Assembly: GCF_003992675.1 (NCBI RefSeq) | Contig: NZ_RZMZ01000010.1 | Span: 1-64,000 of the forward strand | Direction of reading: 5' to 3' | Source of the DNA: Flagellimonas marinaquae | GTDB lineage: Bacteria; Bacteroidota; Bacteroidia; Flavobacteriales; Flavobacteriaceae | Length of the DNA: 64,000 bases | The notes under the pieces: model-generated | The model's input: only the letters and a program-made list of their open reading frames with translations | What the model was told of the DNA's origin: nothing | Databases searched by the model: none | Translations under genes and position numbers: made by a program | Shown here: in pieces, positions 8,943-17,007 of the stretch | How the letters are laid out: each line of letters opens with the position of its first letter | Position numbering within the stretch: position 1 is the stretch's first letter

Positions 8943-9629
8943 ATGTTCAGCCCTTTTGTTACCCAACTGCTGTTGTTCATCGGTTTAATGTTATTTCCAT
9001 CCATTTTGTTGGCCCACGATGTGAGTTCCGGAGATCAGCAAATTTTAAACGACGGAGGATTGCTATCCTATCTATGGGTCGGGGCCAAACACATGCTTAC
9101 GGGATATGACCACCTGTTATTTTTGGCAGGGGTCATCTTTTTTCTAAAGGGATTCCGGGACATCGTGAAGTTTATTACCGTATTTACCATTGGGCATAGT
9201 ATCACCCTGTTGGGAGGTACCTACCTTGGTATACAGGTCAATGAATATGCAATTGATGCCATAATTGCCTTAAGCGTCCTGTACAAAGGGTTTGAAAACT
9301 TGGATGGATTTGGGAAGTTGGGCGTCAAATCACCCAATTTATTGGGAATGGTATTTTTGTTTGGACTTATCCATGGATTGGGATTGTCCACGAGGTTGCA
9401 GTCCTTTGATATGGGCCACGACCAAATTCTTTTAAAAATCATCAGTTTTAATGTAGGTGTTGAATTTGGGCAGATTGCAGCACTAATACCTATTATTTTA
9501 CTCATCAACAGCTGGAAGGGAAAGTCAAGTTATGCTGCATTTTACAAGGCATCCAATGTGTATTTGATAATTGCCGGCATCGGCTTGTTTATGTATCAGG
9601 TATATCTGTTTTTTAACCATTCCCATTGA
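8943..9629 (+). CDS. HupE/UreJ-family membrane protein
   Basis: A 228-residue membrane protein with an N-terminal signal or first helix and about six further hydrophobic segments. Family landmarks are GYDHLLFLAG, TIGHSITL and LIHGLGLS, each with a His inside or next to a helix. HupE and UreJ proteins are secondary nickel/cobalt permeases found with hydrogenase or urease genes; neither enzyme is in this window. The close coupling to the His-rich DUF4198-like gene supports a metal transport pair. A copper role, or loss of metal specificity, cannot be excluded. Confidence 0.85.
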   Translation: MFSPFVTQLLLFIGLMLFPSILLAHDVSSGDQQILNDGGLLSYLWVGAKHMLTGYDHLLFLAGVIFFLKGFRDIVKFITVFTIGHSITLLGGTYLGIQVNEYAIDAIIALSVLYKGFENLDGFGKLGVKSPNLLGMVFLFGLIHGLGLSTRLQSFDMGHDQILLKIISFNVGVEFGQIAALIPIILLINSWKGKSSYAAFYKASNVYLIIAGIGLFMYQVYLFFNHSH

Positions 9630-9667
9630 TAAAATCGATTAAAATCCCATCACCAGTAAAAGCATGA

Positions 9668-9892
9668 CAGAAGACGGGCATAGCACGACTGCCCTTGGTA
9701 TTGTATTTACTCGTGGAAATTCAGTAAACCGGCGATATTTTATTCCCAAAACGTTGGTCATCGGTCACTGTTGGTCAATACCAATATCAAATAGTGGAAA
9801 CTTATCCAATGGAGTATCCAGAGCGTGAAACTTCCCTAAAGGGAAAATTGTTCCAGATAACTGATGATCTGTATCGATTTGTTACTCGTTGA
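9668..9892 (+). pseudogene. Decayed copy of the 3' end of the M1 peptidase gene
   Basis: This stretch aligns with the end of the M1 peptidase gene (about 7530-7769). Frame by frame it reads IARLPLVLYLLVEIQ, then a TAA stop where the parent has Lys, then TGDILFPKRWSSVTVGQYQ. A 4-codon in-frame loss follows (parent SPEA), then YQIVETYP, SLKGKLFQITDDLYRF and a stop at 9890-9892. Nothing of the rest of the peptidase is present. It lies just after the HupE-like gene, so the DUF4198/HupE pair sits between the intact gene and its remnant, consistent with an old tandem duplication followed by deletion. Confidence 0.88.
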
Positions 9893-9916
9893 TAAACAAA
9901 CGATTATGTTTTTTAT

Positions 9917-9930
9917 GTAACTTAAGTTAC
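9917..9930. promoter_or_regulatory. Perfect 14-bp palindrome upstream of the DUF6799-like gene
   Basis: GTAACTTAAGTTAC is its own reverse complement. It lies 60 bases upstream of the candidate -7 element at 9990 and is a candidate operator; the binding protein is unknown. Confidence 0.5.
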
Positions 9931-9941
9931 CATAGTTAAGT

Positions 9942-9960
9942 TGTAAATACCTGTATTACA
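9942..9960. promoter_or_regulatory. Imperfect inverted repeat TGTAAATAC-CT-GTATTACA
   Basis: The arms match except for one extra A in the left arm. It lies 11 bases after the 14-bp palindrome and 30 bases before the candidate -7 element, a usual place for an activator or repressor site. Confidence 0.45.
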
Positions 9961-9989
9961 GCAGTTTAATGATATAAATCATAGGATTT

Positions 9990-9997
9990 TAGTTTTG
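9990..9997 (+). promoter_or_regulatory. Candidate -7 element for the DUF6799-like gene
   Basis: TAGTTTTG fits TAnnTTTG. It would place the transcript start near 10004 and give a leader of about 37 bases. The -33 region holds only a weak TTTA. Confidence 0.45.
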
Positions 9998-10040
9998 ATG
10001 ATTCTAATTTGGTAGTTGTTAACTTTTAAAAACGAGTACC

Positions 10041-10718
10041 ATGAAAAAGATTGTAATGTTGGTGTTTGTTGTTTTGGGAACAATGGCACTAAATGCTCAG
10101 GACAGGGATAGGGACAGGGTCCAAGATCCCGATCAAAATCAAGACCGATTAATGTTGGTCGATGGCGATGTACTTCAGATTCGAGATCGTGACCAAATTC
10201 GGTTACAAGATCCCATAACGTTGGATGATGGGACTATTGTCTATCCAAACGGTGCTTATTTGACCCGTGATCGTGATAGACTTAGGCTGAAGGATGGGGA
10301 ATGTTTGGACAATGATGGCGTCAAATATCGGAATGAGTATCAGTACCGATATAAGGTAATGCAATCCGACAAGGGACTTACAGATACTCAGGTGAAGGAA
10401 CGCAACCAAAACCGATTCCAACTAATGCGCATTGATGGGGAAGTGTACCAGATACGGACACAATCACAAAATAGATTGCAGGAACGCCTCCAACTTGCCA
10501 ATGGGGCAATGGTTGACCCAACTGGAACGTACATGAACCAAAACCGTCAACAGATTAGACTTAAGGAGGGTGAATGTTTGAACCTAAATGGTGACAAGTT
10601 CGCGAATATGTATAATCATCGAAAAATGATGATGAACAAGCAGATGAAATCCATCAAAAACATGAAATCCAAAAAATCCATGAACAAAACAGCCCTTAAG
10701 AAAAAAGGAGGCAAGTAA
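10041..10718 (+). CDS. Secreted repeat protein, DUF6799-like
   Basis: A 225-residue protein with a signal peptide ending in LNAQ. The mature part is very rich in Asp, Arg, Gln and Asn. It contains two copies of a unit of about 60 residues, each with a VDGDV/IDGEVYQIR start, a middle of the type LDDGTIVYPNGAYL or LANGAMVDPTGTYM, and an end RLKDGEC or RLKEGEC(L)xxxGxK. This pattern matches my memory of the DUF6799 repeat. The C terminus is a Lys/Met-rich tail. The charged repeats suggest a periplasmic or surface protein; no enzymatic motif is seen. It precedes a beta-barrel gene and may work with it. Confidence 0.75.
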   Translation: MKKIVMLVFVVLGTMALNAQDRDRDRVQDPDQNQDRLMLVDGDVLQIRDRDQIRLQDPITLDDGTIVYPNGAYLTRDRDRLRLKDGECLDNDGVKYRNEYQYRYKVMQSDKGLTDTQVKERNQNRFQLMRIDGEVYQIRTQSQNRLQERLQLANGAMVDPTGTYMNQNRQQIRLKEGECLNLNGDKFANMYNHRKMMMNKQMKSIKNMKSKKSMNKTALKKKGGK

Positions 10719-10736
10719 TGTTGTGGAATTAGCGCA

Positions 10737-10768
10737 GGGGCTTGTCAAAAAAGCAATGGACAAGCCCC
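10737..10768 (+). terminator. Strong hairpin between DUF6799-like and beta-barrel genes
   Basis: A perfect 10-bp stem GGGGCTTGTC/GACAAGCCCC with a 12-base loop. Only two T's follow, so it may be an RNA-stabilising or partial terminator hairpin in the operon. Confidence 0.5.
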
Positions 10769-10794
10769 TTAAGTAGTATATAATTTACCGTATC

Positions 10795-11709
10795 ATGAAA
10801 CATCTCCTCATTCTTTTAGGTTTGTTATGTATTGCACCATATACCACACTCGCTCAAAGAACCGATAAGGATAGGGCCGAGAAAAAGGAATCTTATTTGT
10901 TAATGGATTTGAGTTATGTCAGCGATGCTGTGTTTATGGGCCGTAGGGATTCCGTAGCAGCCCCCTATCTATTACCTTCCGTAAGCTATTATGATAGTTC
11001 TGGTTTATTTGCAGACGCCACTGTTTCCTACTTGGTAGGCTCCGAGGATCAACGTGTGGACCTGTTTTATGTAACGGGCGGCTATCTTTTGGGTTCCGAC
11101 CGTTGGAATGTAGGTGTTTCTGCAAGTGCATACTTTTATAATGATGCAAGTTATAATGTCCAATCGGAGACGGTGGCAGATGTCACTGGACTTATCGGTT
11201 ATGATTTTAAGTTAGTGGAACTATCCCTTTATGCCAGTTCTTATTTTAACAAGACGAGCTCCCCCGACTTTTTTCTGGGGCTGATGGTAGATAAAACCTT
11301 CAAGGCAATGAAAGATCACCTGTTATTTGCTCCTAGAGTTTCCGTATATGCAGGCTCTCAGTACTTTTATGAGGAGTACTACTCCACAAGCCGGTTGGGA
11401 AGCAGGAAAACAGGGGCTGGCGGACAGGGTAATGGTCAAGGCGGAACCTTGGATGAGACCCAAACAACAAGTGTGCAGATTGCGGAAGCTTCGGAATTCA
11501 ACATCCTTAATGTGGAGTTGAGTTTTCCTTTACAATATCATTTTGAGAGATTTATTCTTTCTTTTAGCCCCGTGTGGGCACTACCACAAACAAGTGCCAC
11601 GCTCACCACGGAAACGGGAACTTTCGAAGAAGATTTGAACAATGCATTTTACTGGTCTGTAGGGGTCAGTTATTGGTTCAACACAAAAAAAAGCCCCCCA
11701 CCAAGGTGA
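10795..11709 (+). CDS. Outer-membrane beta-barrel protein, function unknown
   Basis: A 304-residue protein with a signal peptide ending in TLAQ. The mature part alternates short amphipathic strands (for example YLLMDLSYVSDAVFMG, LFYVTGGYLLGSD and LSLYASSYFNKTSS) and ends with a strand finishing SVGVSYWF, typical of an outer-membrane barrel of 12 or so strands. A Gly/Gln-rich loop lies near residues 203-215. The last codons (KKSPPPR) are encoded by the terminator stem. It lies 76 bases after the DUF6799-like gene, probably in one operon. No substrate can be named. Confidence 0.8.
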   Translation: MKHLLILLGLLCIAPYTTLAQRTDKDRAEKKESYLLMDLSYVSDAVFMGRRDSVAAPYLLPSVSYYDSSGLFADATVSYLVGSEDQRVDLFYVTGGYLLGSDRWNVGVSASAYFYNDASYNVQSETVADVTGLIGYDFKLVELSLYASSYFNKTSSPDFFLGLMVDKTFKAMKDHLLFAPRVSVYAGSQYFYEEYYSTSRLGSRKTGAGGQGNGQGGTLDETQTTSVQIAEASEFNILNVELSFPLQYHFERFILSFSPVWALPQTSATLTTETGTFEEDLNNAFYWSVGVSYWFNTKKSPPPR

Positions 11710-11724
11710 GGGGCCTTTTTTATG
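11684..11724. terminator. Terminator overlapping the end of the beta-barrel gene
   Basis: A-rich sequence, then GCCCCCCACC, loop AAG, GGTGAGGGGC and a T run. The stem begins before the stop codon at 11707-11709 and can work in both directions for the convergent susD. Confidence 0.85.
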
Positions 11725-11744
11725 ACTAATCTATCCTGATCGGA

Positions 11745-13412
11745 TTAGTTCTGGTCTGATGGTGACAAGTTCGGGTTGGCATCCAACTCCGCTTGTGGGA
11801 TCTTGAAGATCCAATCATCGTTCACCGATGGACGCTCGATTTGATACGCTTCTTGGTAAAGTACGGCCGATGCTCCGGAACCTCCGTCTGCAGCATGGTC
11901 GATTCCCTCGTCCCATCGGATTTTGTCCGTGTAGCCGAAACCTTCGCCCCACAACTCCAATCGTCTTTGGAACTTGATGTGCTCCATCATGGACTCTTGG
12001 GTGTTATAGATGGTTACGTCGTAAGCACTGTCACGCTCTTCTCCCAAAGGTCTCAAAGCTTCTTGGGCACCTGGGATGTCGTTCAACATCGCCTTGGCCT
12101 CTGCCTCGATCAAGTACATTTCAGAAGTACGCATGTAAATCACATCATCAGGCGATATGGTCGCTGGAGTGGCGTTCCTCAATTTAAACTGCATATACGG
12201 ATGCTGGTTGAAATTGTTGTTTATACCGTATTCCGTATTGATTTCTTCCCTACGTTCATTATAGCCTTCCAAATCGTTGGCATAATTGGGATCTCTTGGC
12301 AGACCGGTATTGGGATCAAGTCCTCCTAGATTGTTGGCCGCAGAACTGTTGGTGTTCGGTGCATCTACGATGAACATATCCTTTCTGTAGTCCGTATCCG
12401 GAGCGGCATCGATTACCCTTCTATCGGCAATCTTTGGGTTGCTCCTGTTCTGGCTACCATTGAAGGTATTGCTTATCAAATAAAAGTAGGAACGGAAAAA
12501 TGTGGTTTCAGCTTCGATTACGTTGCTTCCCCAGATCACCTCGGAAAGGTTATTCGTATTAAAGCCTGATTTCCAATCTTCCTCACCCATCAATGGGAAG
12601 CCCTGACGTGCCATTACGGCGGCATCAGCAGCTGTTTGCCAATCCCCTTTGGATAGGGCTGTACGGGCCAAAAGACCGTAGGCAACATTGATATTCAATT
12701 GAGATTTGGTTTCGGCGCCTCCGCTAGGCCTTCCTGAACCTTCCTCAAAACGATCGATGGCGGCAGCTAGGTCTGCCTCGATCTGGTCATAGATTTCCTG
12801 AACGGTCGATCTTGGCTCACTGGTAAAGGGAGACTCCGAAGAGAACAATAATGGTACCCCTGGGTCGCTTGCAGGATTCCCGATCAAATACCCTTTGGCA
12901 TAATGCTGCACCAAGGAAAGATAGGCATAGGCCCTATAGGTGTAGGCCTGTCCCAAAATTTCGTTCAACTGTGGTGACTCCACCAAGGTTCCGTCAGTTC
13001 CCCTGTTGATCAAGAGGTTGGCCCCCAAAATGGTGTTATACCTGTGGTACCACAACAATTCAGAGGTCAATGATGTCTGATCGGTATGGGAGTTCCACTG
13101 CATCTCCGTTCTCCAACCCAAGTTGTTGGCATTGGCGGAGTGGATCAAACCTCCGGAAAGGTTATCCCCAAGAGGCACCCAATAATGGTTTCCTGCCCTA
13201 TTACTACTTCCACCTGGAATAATGGTCTGCAACTGTGAGTAAAGACTTCGGTGTAATCCGTTCAATACTAGTTGCATGTTGTCCTCGTTGGCCAACGCAT
13301 CGGCGGCAGAAATGGCATCCGTGGGCGTTGTTTCCAAAAAGTCGTCGTCGCATGAAGTTATGGCGATCCCTAGGAAAGCCAGTAACATTAGATTTATTTT
13401 TCTTAACATCAT
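11745..13412 (-). CDS. SusD/RagB-family nutrient-binding lipoprotein
   Basis: A 555-residue surface lipoprotein with lipobox ITSC (Cys21) and the early Asp-rich segment DDDFLETTPTDAIS typical of SusD. TPR-like helices follow, and the C-terminal signature includes EMYLIEAEAKAM and the FQRRLELWGEGF(G)YTDKIRW region. It caps the SusC barrel and delivers glycan or peptide to it. Start codons ATG at 13412 and 13409 are both possible. It lies 9 bases downstream of susC in the same operon. No glycoside hydrolase, sulfatase, peptidase or ECF/anti-sigma gene is adjacent, so the substrate is open. Confidence 0.95.
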   Translation of the reverse strand: MMLRKINLMLLAFLGIAITSCDDDFLETTPTDAISAADALANEDNMQLVLNGLHRSLYSQLQTIIPGGSSNRAGNHYWVPLGDNLSGGLIHSANANNLGWRTEMQWNSHTDQTSLTSELLWYHRYNTILGANLLINRGTDGTLVESPQLNEILGQAYTYRAYAYLSLVQHYAKGYLIGNPASDPGVPLLFSSESPFTSEPRSTVQEIYDQIEADLAAAIDRFEEGSGRPSGGAETKSQLNINVAYGLLARTALSKGDWQTAADAAVMARQGFPLMGEEDWKSGFNTNNLSEVIWGSNVIEAETTFFRSYFYLISNTFNGSQNRSNPKIADRRVIDAAPDTDYRKDMFIVDAPNTNSSAANNLGGLDPNTGLPRDPNYANDLEGYNERREEINTEYGINNNFNQHPYMQFKLRNATPATISPDDVIYMRTSEMYLIEAEAKAMLNDIPGAQEALRPLGEERDSAYDVTIYNTQESMMEHIKFQRRLELWGEGFGYTDKIRWDEGIDHAADGGSGASAVLYQEAYQIERPSVNDDWIFKIPQAELDANPNLSPSDQN

Positions 13413-13421
13413 TTGATTTTT

Positions 13422-16400
13422 TTAAAAAGTTACGTTCAGCCCCAATGAGATGATACGGGCGGGGTTAAAGTCGTTACCTGCACCTGTACCGGCCAAGTTG
13501 AACTGTGGGTTAAGTCCTTTTCGCTCACTCTTGGTATATAGGTTTTCACCGGTAAGGGAAATCCTCAACTGGTCAAGGCCAAGTTGGTTGGCGATTTTGC
13601 TGTCAAAGGTGTAGCCCAAGTTCACGTTACGCAGTGCCCAGAATGAGGCATCTGTCAAGAAACGATCGGATTGTGTACGTACCAAGTTCGGGTTACCGTT
13701 TTCCATTCTAGGAACATCGGTGATGTCACCGGGTTGTCTCCACGCCCTTAAAATGTCAGGGTGCAAAGAGCTACCATAGTTTCCACTGTGCATCATAGCA
13801 GAGTACGCATTGTCCAATACGCTACCGCCGATACCGTAGTTGATCAAGAAATCAAAGGAAAATCCTTTGTAGCTGATGCTGTTGGCAATAGATCCCAATA
13901 GGTCAGGAATAGAGCTCTCACCTGTATAGGCACGCTCGGTTTCCTGCCAATCGTTGGTAGTGGCAATCTCGCCATTGGCATCTAATACAGGAACACTGTT
14001 TCCGTCATCGTCCAATTCATACTGTAGGAACAACTGGTCTCCAGTTTCTGGATCTACACCAGCAGTTCTCAAAATAAAGAAATCAAACCTTGAACGTCCC
14101 ACATCCCAACGCTTGGAACCGTTCACAAATGGAGAAGGCAAGCTGGTGATTTCGTTCTTGAAGGTTGAGGCCTGCAAGGTCACATTCCATCTAAAATCAG
14201 GTCTATTGAAAAGGTTGGCGGTCAAAGCCATTTCCCAACCAGAGTTGAACATGTCCCCAACGTTCACGGGAACCTCGTTCAGACCGTTACTTGGTGCAAT
14301 AGGCAAGTTGTACAAAAGGTCAGAGGAATTTCTCTTATAGTATTCCACGGAACCGTCCAAGAAGTTGTTGAACAAGGTAAACTCTAAGGCAACGTCAAAG
14401 TTCTCGATGGTCTCCCACTGCAGGTCGGCATTTCCTATATCCGTATAAATAATGGCAGGATTGGCCGCGTTGGAAGTAATGGAGAATCTTGGCTGCGAAA
14501 GGAAGAAATCCAATAGGTCATCGTTACCTACCTCACCGTAAGAAGCTCTCAATTTTAATTGGTTGACCACTTCAGAACCTTTCAAGAAGTTTTCTTGGTC
14601 GATTCTCCAAGAACCACCTACAGAGTAGAAGGTACCCCATCGGGTATCGGAATCAAATACGGAAGAACCGTCACGACGAACGGAACCACTGATGTAGTAT
14701 TTGTTCTTGTAATTATAGTTCAATCTTGAGAAATACCCTTCGATACTCTTTCTGGTAGAAGCACCCGCCAAATCCACAATGTTCGAGAAGTTATCGAACT
14801 CAAAGATACCATTGGCTGCTTGAATGGTCTTCAAACCACTGTTTTCCGTGTAGGTTCTATCGAAGCTTTCGTGGCCTGCGGTAATATCGAGGTTGTGATC
14901 GCCGAAGCTCTTTCTGTAGGAGATGATCTGGTTAAAGTTTTCCACCTGTCTTCTGCTTCGCGTCTCCCCATACCTTCCATCGGGCTGTGCATCACCAATC
15001 ACGGCATTTTCATACTCTTTGATAAGAATTTCGTTGATATCCCTGCCGTAGTTCAATCGCACGCTAAGACCGTCAATGATCTCTTGCTCGGCAAAGAAAC
15101 GGAAACCATAAGTGTTGTTTCTGCTACGCTCATCGTTCAACAACAACTCTTGTAGCGCGTGACGCCCCTGGCTGATAGGTCTTGACCCGATATTGAATTC
15201 CGGAAAGCCTTCACCATTGTCAAAAACAGGATTTCCAAATACATCCCTTACGATATTACCTTGGAGGTCGTTTACGTAAACAGGATAAACGGAACCAATG
15301 TTCTTAGCAAAACCAAATGGGTTCACAATACTTCCAGTACCAGCTGAGCTTGGTGCTACAGCCTCGGTAATGGTGATGTTGGCACTACCACCAATGGTCA
15401 ATTTATCGTTCACATCGAACTCTGCGTTCAAACGCGTGGTCAAACGATCAAAATTGGAAGTCACTACGTAACTGTCCTCATCCAAATAGGAAGCGGAGAA
15501 GAATACTTTGTGGTCTTCGCCACCACCGGAAACGTTCACGTTATAGTTCTGGCGTACACCAGTTCTTGCCAACAAATCGTACCAGTCAAGACTTTGGTAG
15601 ATAACGCTGGCATTGGGATTCAACTGTCCGTCCGTACCCACAATCTGGTCGTTGGGTACATTAAATGGGTTGTATCCCAAGTTATTATAGATATTGGCAG
15701 ATGCGAAAGCGGGATCTCCACCACCGGCACTTGAATTCTTCAAAGCTTCCCACATGGTCTCGTAATAATCGCCAGGGGAAAGTTCTGGATAGAAAGGAAT
15801 GGACGTGTCCACCAATCCGTACTGCATGGAAGCATTTACTTGGATTCCCCCTTTTCTACCACTTTTGGTGGTAATGATTACCACACCGTTCGCTGCACGC
15901 GAACCGTACAGGGAGGTAGAGGCGGCATCCTTAAGGATGGTGAAGGATTCGATATCCTCTTGGTTGATGGTGTTCAGTGCACCTTCGTACTGCACCCCGT
16001 CAACGATGAACAACGGATCGGTATCACCGTTCAACGTACCCACACCACGGATTACAATACCGGGAGAAGAACCGGGACCAGTTGCTGAGGTAAACTGTAC
16101 CCCTGTGGCACGACCTTCAATGGCGGCAATAGGAGAGGTCACGTTCCTAATGGATAGCTCTTCTGCTCCAACAACACTGGCGGAACCGGTAAAGGCCTCC
16201 TTGGTACTGGTACCATAAGCAGTAACAATAACCTCTTCGAGTGCCTGGGCATCCTCTTCAAGGGTTACATTGATCACAGATTGTGACCCAACTGCAATTT
16301 CTTTGGTTTTAAGCCCAAGATATGAAAAAACCAAGGTTTGTCCATTACTGGCAGAGATGGAATAATTTCCATCGAAATCTGTCTGCACACCATTTGAAGT

Positions 16401-16547
16401 GCCCTTCACAATAACATTTGCACCGGGTAGTGGCAGACCATCGGTGGCGGAGGTAACCGTCCCCGAGATTGTCCTACTTTGTGCAAACGTAGCCTGCACA
16501 AACAACATTAAAAGCAGTAGCAAAACTGCATTTGTTTTTGTCTTCAT
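13422..16547 (-). CDS. SusC/RagA-family TonB-linked outer-membrane transporter
   Basis: A 1041-residue TonB-dependent transporter. It has a signal peptide ending in TFAQ, a CarboxypepD-regulatory-like domain at about 25-110 (GTVTSATDGLPLPGANV), a TonB-box region and plug domain at about 115-240 (SPAI-type IEGRATGVQF, then GVGTLNGDTDPLFIVDG), and a beta-barrel ending in the aromatic VTF. The ATG at 16547 is chosen; a TTG eight codons upstream only adds unconserved residues. It imports oligomers bound by SusD using the proton motive force via TonB. There is no N-terminal STN domain, so it is not expected to signal to an anti-sigma factor. Confidence 0.95.
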   Translation of the reverse strand: MKTKTNAVLLLLLMLFVQATFAQSRTISGTVTSATDGLPLPGANVIVKGTSNGVQTDFDGNYSISASNGQTLVFSYLGLKTKEIAVGSQSVINVTLEEDAQALEEVIVTAYGTSTKEAFTGSASVVGAEELSIRNVTSPIAAIEGRATGVQFTSATGPGSSPGIVIRGVGTLNGDTDPLFIVDGVQYEGALNTINQEDIESFTILKDAASTSLYGSRAANGVVIITTKSGRKGGIQVNASMQYGLVDTSIPFYPELSPGDYYETMWEALKNSSAGGGDPAFASANIYNNLGYNPFNVPNDQIVGTDGQLNPNASVIYQSLDWYDLLARTGVRQNYNVNVSGGGEDHKVFFSASYLDEDSYVVTSNFDRLTTRLNAEFDVNDKLTIGGSANITITEAVAPSSAGTGSIVNPFGFAKNIGSVYPVYVNDLQGNIVRDVFGNPVFDNGEGFPEFNIGSRPISQGRHALQELLLNDERSRNNTYGFRFFAEQEIIDGLSVRLNYGRDINEILIKEYENAVIGDAQPDGRYGETRSRRQVENFNQIISYRKSFGDHNLDITAGHESFDRTYTENSGLKTIQAANGIFEFDNFSNIVDLAGASTRKSIEGYFSRLNYNYKNKYYISGSVRRDGSSVFDSDTRWGTFYSVGGSWRIDQENFLKGSEVVNQLKLRASYGEVGNDDLLDFFLSQPRFSITSNAANPAIIYTDIGNADLQWETIENFDVALEFTLFNNFLDGSVEYYKRNSSDLLYNLPIAPSNGLNEVPVNVGDMFNSGWEMALTANLFNRPDFRWNVTLQASTFKNEITSLPSPFVNGSKRWDVGRSRFDFFILRTAGVDPETGDQLFLQYELDDDGNSVPVLDANGEIATTNDWQETERAYTGESSIPDLLGSIANSISYKGFSFDFLINYGIGGSVLDNAYSAMMHSGNYGSSLHPDILRAWRQPGDITDVPRMENGNPNLVRTQSDRFLTDASFWALRNVNLGYTFDSKIANQLGLDQLRISLTGENLYTKSERKGLNPQFNLAGTGAGNDFNPARIISLGLNVTF

Positions 16548-17007
16548 TAGAATGATTTTTGAATTAGTCAACCGCTAAAATGACCCTTTTTAAAAACAAT
16601 TCCAATGAAACGGTCTTAAAAAACCAAGATGATTTAATAAAAGAAATGCAAAAAAAGTGTTTAATTATTGAAAATAATTTATCAAATTAAGAATATTTAA
16701 TACATATAATGTAAAATATTAAATTTAATTTAGCAATATGGCTCAAGGATATTGTTAATATGGTGCATAATCCGCACAATCCTAATTTTTTGTTAAACAC
16801 AACAATTTGGAGTGAATTGTTGAATCCATTACTACCGTTTTACGGGTTTAAACGAAGACCAGAAAACCAAAATTTTCGGTCCCTTTTTAGGAAAAAGTAT
16901 TAGAATTTTAGTTGGCTATTTTACCGAATACTTACAAGGGTATAAGTTGAGCTTTCGTGTTGTCACTGCCCGCTGTAGTTTTACTTCCCAGAAATTGATA
17001 AAAAGGA
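16548..17007. other. AT-rich intergenic region upstream of susC and downstream of mnmE
   Basis: 460 bases without a credible gene on either strand. It is strongly AT-rich around 16600-16730. It must contain the susC promoter (minus strand), but I found no convincing TAnnTTTG element on that strand; CAAGGATA at 16744-16751 is a one-mismatch version. No clear terminator for mnmE is visible either. Confidence 0.6.

Noticed and set aside
10041-10718. Low-complexity artefact
   Set aside because: A signal peptide, two diverged but alignable repeats and a promoter support a real gene.
16548-17007. Small RNA or gene in the gap between susC and mnmE
   Set aside because: No promoter-plus-terminator pair or coding pattern could be found; only AT-rich sequence.
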